From the NCBI GenBank assembly GCA_934293575.1, contig CAKQYU010000012.1, positions 5,786 through 69,785 on the forward strand: a DNA stretch of 64,000 nt. The letters are read 5' to 3'. The notes beneath the pieces were generated by a model that was given only the letters and a program-made list of their open reading frames with translations, had not been told where the DNA came from and searched no databases. Position numbers and translations under genes: made by a program. This DNA comes from an uncultured Lachnospiraceae bacterium. Lineage in GTDB: Bacteria; Bacillota; Clostridia; Lachnospirales; Lachnospiraceae. Positions 14,902 to 23,926 of the stretch are shown here, one piece after another (the stretch's first letter is position 1; each line of letters starts with the position of its first letter).

Positions 14902-16268
14902 AAAATAACAAAAACGGAAGACAACATCCAAATGCAGTCAGCAATCAAACAATTACAAAAAGAAACCACATGAAAATACATTGGCATGAGTACAGTGATA
15001 CAACCAGTCAAACACCTATCAGTAAAGCTTGTCTGGCGGAAAAAGCATCCGTCATAGGAAGACTCGGTATTATGATGCTTTCATGTGGAACCGGAGCATG
15101 GCGTGTCCGCAGTTCCATGAATGAATTGTCCGAACTTATGCATATAACTTGTACTGTAGACATCGGTTTAATGTCAATCAACTATACCTGTTTGGATGGA
15201 AACAATAGCTTTAGCCAATCCCTTTGCCTGACCAATACCGGTGTGAATACTTCCCAGCTAAACCGATTAGAAAATTTTGTGTCCGATTTTAAAACAAAAC
15301 ATATTACACAAAGTTGTGATGTTATACACTCAGAATTGGATGAAATAGAAAGAATCCATGGATTATACTCCCCTCTTGCACTTGCACTCTCTGCAGCACT
15401 AGCCTGCAGTGCATTTACCTTTCTTCTTGGAGGTGGTATTGTTGAAATGTTATGTGCATTTGTAGGAGCCGGAATCGGAAATTATGTAAGATGCCAGCTT
15501 TCCAGACACCATCTGACTTTATTTTTATGTATTACATCTTCTGTGACCATTTCCTGTCTTACTTATACTCTCCTGTTAAAAATACTGGAAATTATTTTCT
15601 CCGTAAATCTGCTCCACGAAGCCGGCTATATTTGTTCTATGCTTTTCATTATTCCGGGATTTCCTTTTATTACCAGCGGAATCGACCTTGCAAAACTGGA
15701 CATGCGTTCCGGCACGGAACGACTTATTTATTCAATGCTCATTATAACAGTTGCAACCATGACTGCATGGATTCTTGCAATATTTCTTGGATTAAAACCG
15801 GTTTCCTTTTTACCCATTCATCTGGCGTTATGGCAATGGATTTTTCTTCGCCTATTAAGTAGTTTTTTAGGTGTATTCGGATTTTCCATTATGTTTAACA
15901 GCCCGATTCCGCTTGCCATATCCGCAGGAATCATCGGAGCAATTTCAAATACAATCCGTTTGGAATTCATCGATATTTTTTCTCTGCCTCCAGCCGTTTG
16001 TGCATTTTTAGGTGCCTTTCTTGCCGGGATTCTGGCATCTTTATTAAAAGGCAAATCCGGATATCCAAGAATATCCATTACCGTTCCTTCTATCGTCATT
16101 ATGGTTCCCGGTTTATATCTATATAAAGGATTTTATAATCTTGGCATAATGAACTTAACAAGTGCCGCTTCATGGCTTGCATCTGCTCTGCTTATTATCC
16201 TGGCACTTCCTCTGGGTCTCATTTTTGCACGGATTATCACAGATAAAACCTTCAGATATTGTACCTGA
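14898..16268 (+). CDS. ThrE-type threonine/serine exporter (fused)
   Basis: A 456-aa inner-membrane protein with about 10 helices. After a ~50-residue N-terminal tail comes the soluble ThrE domain (CLAEKASVIGRLGIMMLSCGTGAWRV, residues ~48-75), then two blocks of helices corresponding to the YjjP-like and YjjB-like halves fused in one chain (second block from about residue 310, ending near PGLYLYKGFYNLG). It overlaps pyrB by 4 nt. Family members export threonine/serine or act on dicarboxylates, so it may move an amino acid linked to aspartate metabolism; this is inference. Confidence 0.85.
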   Translation: MKNNKNGRQHPNAVSNQTITKRNHMKIHWHEYSDTTSQTPISKACLAEKASVIGRLGIMMLSCGTGAWRVRSSMNELSELMHITCTVDIGLMSINYTCLDGNNSFSQSLCLTNTGVNTSQLNRLENFVSDFKTKHITQSCDVIHSELDEIERIHGLYSPLALALSAALACSAFTFLLGGGIVEMLCAFVGAGIGNYVRCQLSRHHLTLFLCITSSVTISCLTYTLLLKILEIIFSVNLLHEAGYICSMLFIIPGFPFITSGIDLAKLDMRSGTERLIYSMLIITVATMTAWILAIFLGLKPVSFLPIHLALWQWIFLRLLSSFLGVFGFSIMFNSPIPLAISAGIIGAISNTIRLEFIDIFSLPPAVCAFLGAFLAGILASLLKGKSGYPRISITVPSIVIMVPGLYLYKGFYNLGIMNLTSAASWLASALLIILALPLGLIFARIITDKTFRYCT

Positions 16269-16488
16269 TATCCTTCCGCCTGTTTATCATTATATACGCA
16301 ATCACACAGATTATAATGGATAGGAAAGACCCCATAACAGTTGTAATTCCCATTGGAAATAATGTTGCCGGGAATAACTTCGAAGCCAGATAAGCGCCCG
16401 GCACACGCACCAGCGAAATGGATATGATATTGTGTAAAAATGACAATACATTTTTCACCACACTACCTGTTGTAAGATTTCTTTCCAT
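16252..16488 (-). pseudogene. MATE gene collapsed by internal deletion
   Basis: A 78-codon open frame with RBS AGAGG that joins a typical MATE N terminus (MERNLTTGSVVKNVLSFL) directly to a MATE C terminus (VRVPGAYLASKLFPATLFPMG, one helix, charged tail). About 350 residues of the expected ~440 are missing. It overlaps the thrE 3' end on the opposite strand and follows another broken MATE gene. Non-functional as a transporter. Confidence 0.75.
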
Positions 16489-17081
16489 TTTTTATTTCCT
16501 CTTTTTGTAAAATCATTCCAACGATGTCCGCTAATATCCATCCAATCGGAATTGACCACCAGATTGCCTGTACCCCCAACGCAGTATTCGGTGCAAGCAG
16601 ATAAGACAGAACTACTCTTGTTACTTCCTTCAATCCTTAAATACTTCACACCGGCTTCTATAATGGATGTTTCCGTCGAATCCACAAACAATTTCATAAG
16701 ACCTTTTGCCGTCAGAAAAATAAAAACCGATACGACCACACAAAAGACCACTGATACACAGGTTGCAAGCTTTGTTCCCTTTTTAATCCGTTCCCTCTTT
16801 TGGGCGCCGTAATTTTGAGATATAAATAACGAATATGCATTTCCAAATTCCTGTGCAGGCATATAGGCAAGTGTATCAATCTTTACCGCCGCCGCAAATG
16901 CCGCCATTACAACCGCACCGAAACTATTTACCAGACCTTGAATCTTCAAAATTCCAAAGTTCATTACCGATTGCTGCAATCCGGTAAACACATCATTTCT
17001 GATAATCTCGCCAAGCCGGTTCCACCGTAAGGGTTCTCCCAATCTCAAATAAGAACCTTCCGTTAAATTCCTGTTTTTCAT
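16463..17081 (-). pseudogene. Truncated, frameshifted MATE transporter
   Basis: Only the second half of a MATE protein remains (TGLQQSVMNFGILKIQGLVNSFG onward). At KYLRIEG the frame breaks: about 30 expected residues are missing and the homology continues in another frame (VTRVVLSYLLAP, QAIWWSIPIGWILAD), ending at a TAG at 16463. The N-terminal half is gone; the first ~25 codons of the open frame do not look like MATE. Deletion plus frameshift makes it inactive. Confidence 0.75.
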
Positions 17082-17208
17082 TTCATCCGTACCATCCCCG
17101 TACTATTCCGATATCCGCATCTATCGGGCAGATTACTCTCTTAGCTTATATCTTTATAAACACATCCTCTATCATATATCAATTATCCGTTAATTTCTAT
17201 ATTTCCCA

Positions 17209-17239
17209 CAAAAAAATCCGGCAGGCAATTGCCTACCGG
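17209..17239 (-). terminator. Terminator of rubrerythrin gene
   Basis: Stem CCGGTAGGCAATTGCCTGCCGG followed by A and a T-run (17210-17216 on the plus strand as As), 20 nt after the rubrerythrin stop. Between 17082 and 17208 nothing is recognisable. Confidence 0.88.
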
Positions 17240-17258
17240 AAGAAAAACAAATTTTATT

Positions 17259-17801
17259 TTAATAATTTTCCTCATGAACTTCAAAGTAACTTTGTGGATG
17301 ATTACATACCGGACATACCTCAGGTGCCTTGGTTCCTACTACAATATGTCCACAGTTACGGCATTCCCAAACCTTTACTTCACTCTTTTCAAATACCTGT
17401 GCAGTCTCAATGTTCTTTAACAATGCACGATATCTTTCCTCATGCTGTTTCTCAATTGCACCAACTGCTCTGAATTTTGCTGCCAATGCAGGGAAGCCTT
17501 CCTCCTCTGCGGTCTTTGCAAAATCCTCATACATATCTGTCCACTCAAAGTTTTCGCCTTCTGCGGCTGCTGCAAGATTTGCCTTTGTATCACCGATACC
17601 TGCCAATTCCTTAAACCACATCTTTGCATGTTCTTTCTCATTATCGGCAGTCTTTAAGAAAATGGCTGCCATCTGCTCATAGCCTTCCTTCTTTGCTACG
17701 GAAGCGAAATAAGTGTACTTATTCCGTGCCTGTGATTCTCCTGCAAATGCCTCCTGTAAATTTTTCTCTGTCTGTGTTCCTGCATATTTGTTCTCAGCCA
17801 T
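17259..17801 (-). CDS. rbr: Rubrerythrin
   Basis: Cytoplasmic peroxide reductase of anaerobes, 180 aa. The N-terminal four-helix diiron domain (1-~140) has the ligand-bearing motifs EAFAGESQARNKY, ADNEKEHA, AEEEGF and AIEKQHEER. The C-terminal rubredoxin-like site has two CxxC pairs (CRNCG, CPVCN) for one iron. It receives electrons through that site and reduces H2O2 in the diiron site. Monocistronic: own promoter and terminator. With FprA (44150) it forms the oxygen/peroxide defence in this window. RBS AAGGAGG. Confidence 0.97.
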   Translation of the reverse strand: MAENKYAGTQTEKNLQEAFAGESQARNKYTYFASVAKKEGYEQMAAIFLKTADNEKEHAKMWFKELAGIGDTKANLAAAAEGENFEWTDMYEDFAKTAEEEGFPALAAKFRAVGAIEKQHEERYRALLKNIETAQVFEKSEVKVWECRNCGHIVVGTKAPEVCPVCNHPQSYFEVHEENY

Positions 17802-17876
17802 GTTGAATTCCTCCTTAAATAAATTAAATATCTTTGAAATTTCCTTTTTTTAATTTGTATGCCATAGGAATATTTC

Positions 17877-17914
17877 CTTATTAGGATTATATACCAATAA
17901 GATATTTTTTGCAA
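17877..17914 (-). promoter_or_regulatory. Rubrerythrin promoter with palindromic element
   Basis: TTGCAA (17909-17914), 17 nt, TATAAT (17886-17891). The sequence TTATTGGTATATAATCCTAATAA overlaps the -10 (about 17877-17899); it is a near palindrome, faintly like a PerR box. Peroxide control is plausible but not demonstrated. Confidence 0.6.
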
Positions 17915-17919
17915 GCATT

Positions 17920-18492
17920 TTATAAACAAAATTGTTCTCTTACTTCATCAAACCGTTTTGTTGCTCCCATATGCTCATCTACCTCCCTGATTTGCTTTGT
18001 CATTGTTATCGTATCATACCACCGATGAAATTTATAACCGGATTTTTTTATTCTTCCCGCCAGAAGATATCCCATTTTTTCATGAAAATGCATACTGTTG
18101 TAAACCTTTTCATCCGCATTGATTCCCGGTGGCGTAATCAGCGCAATCAGATTGACAAATCCTTGTTCGGTTAAGATTTCTTCTAATTTTGTATATAATA
18201 CCTGTCCTATTTTATTTCCACGTCTGTCCGGATTTAAATAAATCGTCATTTCCGCATTCCATCCATAAGCAGGTCTTTCATGATACGCACTTGCATATGC
18301 ATATCCCAAAATCCCAGTCTCATCCTCTGCAATCAGATATGGATATTTTTTCGTAATCTGACAAATCCGGTTCTGAAATTCCTCAACCGATGGCACTTCA
18401 TACTCATAAGTAATTGCCGTATTTTCCACATAATAACCGTAAATCTTTAACAAATCTTTCGCATCTTCCACCGTTGCTACACGTATTTTCAT
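17920..18492 (-). CDS. GNAT acetyltransferase (PAT/Bar-like)
   Basis: N-acetyltransferase, 190 aa, closest in layout to phosphinothricin acetyltransferase-like proteins. N-terminal VATVEDAKDLLKIY, central AYHERPAYGWNAEMTIYL, the acetyl-CoA loop DRRGNKIGQVLY (about 92-103) and GYLLAGRIKKSGYKFHRWYD near the end are typical. The start is ATG 18492 (GGAGC 8 nt upstream). Substrate unknown; such enzymes acylate amino-acid analogues or amines. Own promoter TTGACG, 17 nt, TATAAT at 18572-18600. The region 18496-18692 otherwise holds only a 12-nt palindrome GAGATATATCTC at 18662. Confidence 0.88.
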   Translation of the reverse strand: MKIRVATVEDAKDLLKIYGYYVENTAITYEYEVPSVEEFQNRICQITKKYPYLIAEDETGILGYAYASAYHERPAYGWNAEMTIYLNPDRRGNKIGQVLYTKLEEILTEQGFVNLIALITPPGINADEKVYNSMHFHEKMGYLLAGRIKKSGYKFHRWYDTITMTKQIREVDEHMGATKRFDEVREQFCL

Positions 18493-18571
18493 CAAAAAGC
18501 TCCTTCTGTTATTTATATCCTATTTTGCTTCTGTATCTTTTTCATCATCCTCTCTTTAACATTTACCAGTT

Positions 18572-18600
18572 ATTATAATTCGTCCATTTTCCTGCGTCAA
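18572..18600 (-). promoter_or_regulatory. Promoter of GNAT gene
   Basis: TTGACG (18595-18600), 17 nt, TATAAT (18572-18577), about 75 nt before the ATG. Confidence 0.7.
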
Positions 18601-18692
18601 TCTAGGAATGCCTCATCCCCTCTCTTGATAAATTCCGAATAGGATGATATTTTACAAAAGCGAGATATATCTCATTTACATGAAGAAACGTC

Positions 18693-19574
18693 TTAGTTTT
18701 CCAGCAGCTTTTCCAACTCTGCGGCGGCAATACTTAACATGGTTTGTTTTTGTTTTAACATACAGATATTTCGTTTGGGAACCTTTGATAACATATCGAG
18801 TATAATCAGATGTTCCATATTTTCCTTTTCAAGGAAATCAAGCGGTACAAATCCAATCCCCAGATCCGATTTTATCATGGGTAAAATCTGGTCTGCCGTC
18901 GCAGCCTCTACATCAGGAGAAAACGATAAACCCAGTTCATTAAAAAATTCCGAATAGAATGTAAATGAACTGGTTCCTTCTCCAAGACCAATCAACGGAT
19001 ATTTTTTCATCTGTTTTTCTGTAAGCAAGGCTCCGGTGGTAAGAGAAAACGCGCTGCTGCAAACCGGAACTTCCTGAATACTCCGCAGGACTTTGGAAGA
19101 AAGACCTGCCGGAAGGTCAAACGGTTCTGTAACAATGGCAAAATCCGTCAATCCTTTTTTTAACGCATCAATCGCCTGTGGCGTCGAATAATTTAATATC
19201 CGGATTCGGACACCCGGATAATCCTTTCTGAAATTTTTCAGCACCGGAAGCAAAATACAATGCAATGCAATTTCACTGGCAGCTACCGTAATCACACCGG
19301 ACTGAAGACCTTTGTCTCTTACAATTTCCTGTTCCCCACTTAATATATGTTCAAATGCAATGGAAATATGTGCATATAATTTTTTTCCCTCCGGCGTTAA
19401 CGTAACGCCATGCCGTTGTCTGATAAATAACGTACAACCAAGCTCCTCCTCTAACTTCTTCATCATACGCGTAATATTCGGCTGATTGTTCAAAAGTGCC
19501 TTCGCCGCTCCCGTAAAACTTTTGTATTTGGCTACATAATAAAAAACTCTGTAATAATCATAACTTATATTCAT
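18693..19574 (-). CDS. LysR-family regulator (paralogue B)
   Basis: LTTR of 293 aa from ATG 19574 (AGGAGGAAGA directly upstream; a long upstream extension lacks an RBS). HTH residues 1-60 (YYRVFYYVAKYKSFTGAAKAL..NQPNITRMM), effector domain with NYSTPQAIDALKKGLTDFAIVT and AATADQILPMIKSDLGIGFVP. Nearly the same landmarks as the LysR at 12934-13836, so the two are recent paralogues. It is divergent from the cytidylate-kinase-like/MATE operon, whose promoter matches that of pyrB; it most likely controls that operon. Confidence 0.92.
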   Translation of the reverse strand: MNISYDYYRVFYYVAKYKSFTGAAKALLNNQPNITRMMKKLEEELGCTLFIRQRHGVTLTPEGKKLYAHISIAFEHILSGEQEIVRDKGLQSGVITVAASEIALHCILLPVLKNFRKDYPGVRIRILNYSTPQAIDALKKGLTDFAIVTEPFDLPAGLSSKVLRSIQEVPVCSSAFSLTTGALLTEKQMKKYPLIGLGEGTSSFTFYSEFFNELGLSFSPDVEAATADQILPMIKSDLGIGFVPLDFLEKENMEHLIILDMLSKVPKRNICMLKQKQTMLSIAAAELEKLLEN

Positions 19575-19680
19575 TCTTCCTCCTGTCCGTATCCATAAAA
19601 CAAAAACATGCTGTCTTTGTTCCTGACAATAACTCACAAATAACAAAATGTTTACAGCGTACCCATACAATAACATTAAC

Positions 19681-19746
19681 ATATGATAATAATATATCTA
19701 ACTTACATAATTGATATTTTACATATATCTTATCTCGGATTATAAT
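19681..19746 (+). promoter_or_regulatory. Divergent control region lysR / kinase-MATE
   Basis: Promoter TTTACA (19718-19723), 17 nt, TATAAT (19741-19746). Upstream AT-rich repeats (ATATGATAATAATATATC at about 19680; TTGATATTTTACATATATC) resemble the GATA/TATC half-sites seen before pyrB. Confidence 0.6.
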
Positions 19747-19789
19747 ACGAACGATGTCAAAAAACAACTATACAAAGGAAGTGTTTATT

Positions 19790-20410
19790 ATGAAACCAAT
19801 TATCTGTATTGGAAGACAATATGGAAGTGGTGGCAGAGAAATCGGAGAAAAATTATCCGAAAAATTAGGTATTCCCTGCTACGACAAATTACTGATTAAA
19901 AAAGCAGCCTTAGAATCCGGACTGAGTGAAGATTTTCTCTCAAAGACAGAGGAATCCCCAATCAACAGTATCCAGTTTCTAAGCGGAAATCCATATGCGG
20001 ATATTGCCGGAATCGGTAATACCTTCTATTCCGAAAGCCAGGTTGCTTATAATGCCGAAGCAGAAGTCATCAAACAGGTTGCCGACAAAGGTCCATGTAT
20101 TATTATCGGTCGTTGTGCTTCATCCATTCTTCCGAAAGAAAAAAGACTCTCTGTTTTTATATATGCGGACAAACAGGATAAAATAAATCGTGTTATGAAG
20201 CGAAATGAACTGGATGAAAAAAAGGCGGCTCACCGTATCAAGCATATTGACCGGATGAGAAAACAGTTCTTTGATTTCTATTCCGATACATCCTGGGGAC
20301 ACCCGGAAAGCTATGACATGATGATATCAAGCAGCCGTTTTGACATTGATACCTGTGTCAATCTGATTATAAACAGTATTCATGAAATGGAGGACACAAA
20401 AGATGAATAA
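19790..20410 (+). CDS. Cytidylate kinase-like protein
   Basis: P-loop kinase, 206 aa, of the Cytidylate_kin2 type. Walker A is GRQYGSGGREIGEKL (residues ~7-21); IIGRCASSIL and a lid region with basic residues (RVMKRNELDEKKAAHRIKHIDRMR) follow. It is distinct from housekeeping Cmk and its substrate is not established. Start ATG 19790 is preceded by AAAGGAAG. It overlaps the MATE gene by 8 nt, and the divergent LysR probably regulates both. Confidence 0.85.
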   Translation: MKPIICIGRQYGSGGREIGEKLSEKLGIPCYDKLLIKKAALESGLSEDFLSKTEESPINSIQFLSGNPYADIAGIGNTFYSESQVAYNAEAEVIKQVADKGPCIIIGRCASSILPKEKRLSVFIYADKQDKINRVMKRNELDEKKAAHRIKHIDRMRKQFFDFYSDTSWGHPESYDMMISSSRFDIDTCVNLIINSIHEMEDTKDE

Positions 20411-21746
20411 AGACCTGACCGTTGGCAATCCGCAAACCGTACTATGGAAGTTTTGCATGCCCCTGTTTGGCAGTATCATTTTCCAGCAGTTATATAATAT
20501 CGCAGATAGTCTTGTTGCCGGAAAATTCGTAGGAGAAAATGCACTTGCTGCTGTTGGCAACAGCTATGAAATCACTTTGATTTTCATTGCATTTGCATTT
20601 GGTTGTAATATGGGTTGTTCCGTTGTTGTATCAAGACTATTTGGCGCAAAAGATAATAAGGGTGTCAAAACCGCAATCTCCACCGCATGTATCTTCAGTA
20701 CATTGATATGCCTGTTATTAATGGTAATCGGTATTACCTGTTCCGGCGGACTTTTGCATTTAATCCGTACACCGGAAGAAGTATTTGCAGATTCCAAACT
20801 TTATCTGGATATTTATGTATGGGGGCTACCGTTTGTATTCTTTTACAACATTGCAACCGGTATCTTTTCCGCACTCGGTGATTCCAAAACTCCGTTTTAC
20901 TTTCTGGCAGTATCTTCGCTTTCCAACATTGCGGTTGATATCTGGTTTGTAAAAGCCTTTCATATGGGAGTTGCAGGTGTTGCCTGGGCAACCTTTATCT
21001 GTCAGGGAATCAGCTGTATTCTAGCAATGACGGTTGTCTTTTGTCGTTTACATAAAATCGAAGGAAATGAAAAGGCTCCGCTGTTTGACTGGCAGCTTCT
21101 AAAACAGATTGTTGTAATTGCAATCCCAAGTACCTTACAGCAAAGCTTTATTTCTTTCGGAAATATTATTATCCAGAGTATCATCAACGGATTCGGTGCT
21201 CCGGTCATGGCAGGATATTCCGCTGCCGTCAAACTAAACAACCTGGTTATTACTTCTTTCACCACCCTTGGAAACGGTATTTCAAACTATACCGCACAAA
21301 ATCTTGGAGCAAAGAAATTATCAAGAATCCGGGAAGGTTTCCATGTCGGAATCAAAATGGTATGGATGTTAAGTCTCCCGCTTTTCCTTCTTTACTTCTT
21401 CGGAGGAAACATTGTCCTGAAACTGTTTATGGATAATCCTACACAATTAGCAATGCATACCGGTATCATTTATTTGAGAATCCTTTCTCCTTTTTACTTT
21501 GTTGTCTCTGCAAAATTAGTGGCAGACGGTATTTTAAGAGGTGCGGGATTGATGAAGAACTTCATGATTGCAACCTTTACCGATTTGATTTTGCGTGTCC
21601 TTTTGGCATTTATCTTATCCAAAACACCTCTAGGGGAGACCGGTATCTGGTGTGCATGGCCAATCGGCTGGTGTGTTGCCACAATTATATCCATTCTGTT
21701 TTACCGTCACGGTCCATGGAGTCGTGCAAAAACAGCAACCGAATAA
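20403..21746 (+). CDS. MATE-family efflux transporter
   Basis: Cation-coupled multidrug exporter, 447 aa with 12 helices. Start ATG 20403 (GGAGG upstream) gives the usual NKDLTVGNPQTVLWKF opening; LPLFLLYF, GGNIVLKLFM and the C-terminal TGIWCAWPIGW are also family-typical. This is the intact MATE gene of the window; two broken relatives lie at 16.3-17.1 kb. Pairing with a cytidylate-kinase-like gene is frequent in Clostridia. The exported compound is unknown. Confidence 0.93.
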   Translation: MNKDLTVGNPQTVLWKFCMPLFGSIIFQQLYNIADSLVAGKFVGENALAAVGNSYEITLIFIAFAFGCNMGCSVVVSRLFGAKDNKGVKTAISTACIFSTLICLLLMVIGITCSGGLLHLIRTPEEVFADSKLYLDIYVWGLPFVFFYNIATGIFSALGDSKTPFYFLAVSSLSNIAVDIWFVKAFHMGVAGVAWATFICQGISCILAMTVVFCRLHKIEGNEKAPLFDWQLLKQIVVIAIPSTLQQSFISFGNIIIQSIINGFGAPVMAGYSAAVKLNNLVITSFTTLGNGISNYTAQNLGAKKLSRIREGFHVGIKMVWMLSLPLFLLYFFGGNIVLKLFMDNPTQLAMHTGIIYLRILSPFYFVVSAKLVADGILRGAGLMKNFMIATFTDLILRVLLAFILSKTPLGETGIWCAWPIGWCVATIISILFYRHGPWSRAKTATE

Positions 21747-21770
21747 AATCAGATATAGCAATTTTTCCAT

Positions 21771-21806
21771 AAAAAAAGAACGGTTTCCATCAACCGTTCT
21801 TTTTTC
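21771..21806. terminator. Bidirectional terminator
   Basis: AAAAAAGAACGGTT / AACCGTTCTTTTTT with a 6-nt loop, between the convergent MATE and alcohol dehydrogenase genes. A- and T-tracts serve both directions. Confidence 0.9.
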
Positions 21807-21810
21807 AACC

Positions 21811-22974
21811 CTAAAGTGACTTCTTTAAGATTTCTAAAATATCTTCTTCCGTTAAAGGTGCCCATGCATTTTCCAAACCTTCATTTACCGCAATATGATG
21901 TGCCATTTCCGACAATCTGGATTCATCAATTCCTACATCCTTTAAATGCATTGGAATTCCAAATCCCTCAAACATCTGATAGGTTGCCTGAATTGTTTTC
22001 TGTGCAATTTCATTCGCATCCAAGGTTTCATCAATACCGAATATATGCGTACCAAAACTTACAAACCGCTCTATTGTATTTTCATTTAAGATATGTTCCA
22101 TCCATCTTGGAGTTAAAATCGCAAGGCCCTCTCCATGTGTAATATCATAATACGCACTCAATGCATGTTCCATACCATGACAAGGCCATCCGGACGGACT
22201 GTTACCGATTGATAAAATACCGTTACAAGCCAAAGAACAGTTTACCATCAATTCACTTCTTGCATCATAATTATTCGGCTCTTTTAACGCAATGGTCGCA
22301 TTTCTAATGATACTTTTAATGGCAGATTCACAAAAACCATCTGTCAGTTCTGTATGCTCACCGCAAAAATACTGTTCCATAATATGGTTAATTGCATCCG
22401 CACTACCGGCAGCCGTTTGTTTCTTTGACACGGAAAATGTATATCTTGGATCCAGAATAGAAGCAACCGGGAATAACAAATTATCCATATAACCGATTTT
22501 ATCATTTGTTTCCGTTCTGGAAATTACACCACCGCAGTCATATTCCGAACCGGTAGCCGCAAGTGTCAATACATCTACCAACGGCAATGCATCCTTTGCC
22601 TTCACCTGATATGAAATCAAATCCCATGGATCTCCGTCATACAACGCACCGGCACAGATTGCCTTTGAGCAGTCCAAAACGCTTCCGCCTCCAACAGCAA
22701 GAACAACATCTATTTTTTGTTCCTTACAAATCCTGACACCGTCCAAAACACTTGGATCATATTTTGGATTCGGCTCAATACCGGAAAGCTCGTAAATTTC
22801 AAAATCAGCAAGCAGCCGTTTCACCTCATCATATAATCCAATCTTTTTGATGCTTCCTCCACCATAGGTCAATAACACCTTTTTTCCGAATGGTTCCAAT
22901 ACCGATGGCAGTTTTTGAATCACATCTTTTCCAAAAATCAATTTTGTCGGCGTACAATACGTGAAATTTTTCAT
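21811..22974 (-). CDS. Iron-containing alcohol dehydrogenase (BDH/YqhD-like)
   Basis: NAD(P)H-dependent, iron-containing aldehyde/alcohol dehydrogenase, 387 aa. Start ATG 22974 is used because GGAAGG is 6 nt upstream; the preceding ATG touches the SD. Nucleotide-binding GGGSVLDCSKAI (about 95-106) and metal-ligand segments ADAINHIMEQYF, PCHGMEHALSAYYDITHGEG are intact. It closely resembles butanol dehydrogenases of Clostridia and probably reduces short or toxic aldehydes. It follows the SUF-like genes by 25 nt in the same direction, so it may be cotranscribed. Confidence 0.93.
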   Translation of the reverse strand: MKNFTYCTPTKLIFGKDVIQKLPSVLEPFGKKVLLTYGGGSIKKIGLYDEVKRLLADFEIYELSGIEPNPKYDPSVLDGVRICKEQKIDVVLAVGGGSVLDCSKAICAGALYDGDPWDLISYQVKAKDALPLVDVLTLAATGSEYDCGGVISRTETNDKIGYMDNLLFPVASILDPRYTFSVSKKQTAAGSADAINHIMEQYFCGEHTELTDGFCESAIKSIIRNATIALKEPNNYDARSELMVNCSLACNGILSIGNSPSGWPCHGMEHALSAYYDITHGEGLAILTPRWMEHILNENTIERFVSFGTHIFGIDETLDANEIAQKTIQATYQMFEGFGIPMHLKDVGIDESRLSEMAHHIAVNEGLENAWAPLTEEDILEILKKSL

Positions 22975-22999
22975 TTTCATCCTTCCTTTCTGGTATTTT

Positions 23000-23917
23000 T
23001 TATTTTAAAAATCCCTGAATGATTTTTTCCTCCGCCTCATGTTCTGTCAAACCTAAGGTCATAAGTTTTAACAGCTGTTCCCCGGCAATCTTTCCGATTG
23101 CAGCTTCATGAACCAAAGAAGCATCGACATTTTCAGCGTTCAATTGAGGGATTGCTAAAATCTTTGCCTGATCCATAATAATACTGTCACATTCCGCATG
23201 CCCCTTACAGGCTGCCTTTCCATTAATGCCTAATTTTATCTTCTGTCGGCTTTCATTCTTTGCAACACCACGGCTGATAATATCACAATTACTTCCGTCT
23301 CCATTCATATCCACCATAATTTCCGCATAAGCATATTGGTCATTGGTCGTCATGATTTTATCGTGAATAACTAAAGTTGCACCTGCATCCAAATCCGCAG
23401 TTGTGATTCGCTTGGTATCATCCACCCCTGCAATCTGTGCCGTTTCTAACTCCATAGTGGAATTTTCTCCCAGATGGATGATGGTTTCGGGATTCATAAT
23501 CCTCTTACCGCTTCCGCTGCCTTCTCCGTAATGTTTTTCAATGTAACGTACCTTACAGTTTTTGCCAACATAAAATGTATGGATTCCATCATGCTGGCTA
23601 TCTCCTCCTCCGCAATTGGAAATTCCACAACCGGCTACGATTGTAATATCGCAATCGTCCGCAATAAAGAAATCATTATAAACACTTTCCTTTAAGCCGC
23701 TCTGACTGATAATAACAGGAATATGTACACTCTCCTGTTTTGTTCCCGGTTTAAATTTAATATCAATTCCGGATTTGTCCGTCTTGGTAATAATATCGAT
23801 ATTGGCAGTCGTATTTCTTGCAATACTCTTACTGTCACTTCTTATGTTGTATGCTCCTACCGGAAGCGCATCCAATTCCGCCACCTCATGAAGCAGATTT
23901 TTTTCTATATCATTCAT
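23000..23917 (-). CDS. SufB/SufD-like scaffold of a minimal Fe-S system
   Basis: Fe-S assembly scaffold, 305 aa, much shorter than SufB (~470) because the N-terminal region is absent. The beta-helix core is present (AYAEIMVDMNGDGSNCDIISRG) with the C-terminal VDASLVHEAAIGKI..EQLLKLMTLGLTEHEAEE segment that binds the SufC ATPase. Cysteines occur in AGCGISNCGGG. Gene order SufC-like then SufB-like, with no SufS/SufU, matches the two-gene SUF-like systems (called SMS) known in anaerobes. It probably supplies clusters to the many Fe-S proteins of such an organism. Confidence 0.9.
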   Translation of the reverse strand: MNDIEKNLLHEVAELDALPVGAYNIRSDSKSIARNTTANIDIITKTDKSGIDIKFKPGTKQESVHIPVIISQSGLKESVYNDFFIADDCDITIVAGCGISNCGGGDSQHDGIHTFYVGKNCKVRYIEKHYGEGSGSGKRIMNPETIIHLGENSTMELETAQIAGVDDTKRITTADLDAGATLVIHDKIMTTNDQYAYAEIMVDMNGDGSNCDIISRGVAKNESRQKIKLGINGKAACKGHAECDSIIMDQAKILAIPQLNAENVDASLVHEAAIGKIAGEQLLKLMTLGLTEHEAEEKIIQGFLK

Positions 23918-23926
23918 ATTTGCCTC

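Noticed and set aside
16455..17081. Intact 208-aa MATE protein
   Set aside because: The last ~45 residues are out of frame with MATE; homology continues in another frame, so it is a pseudogene.
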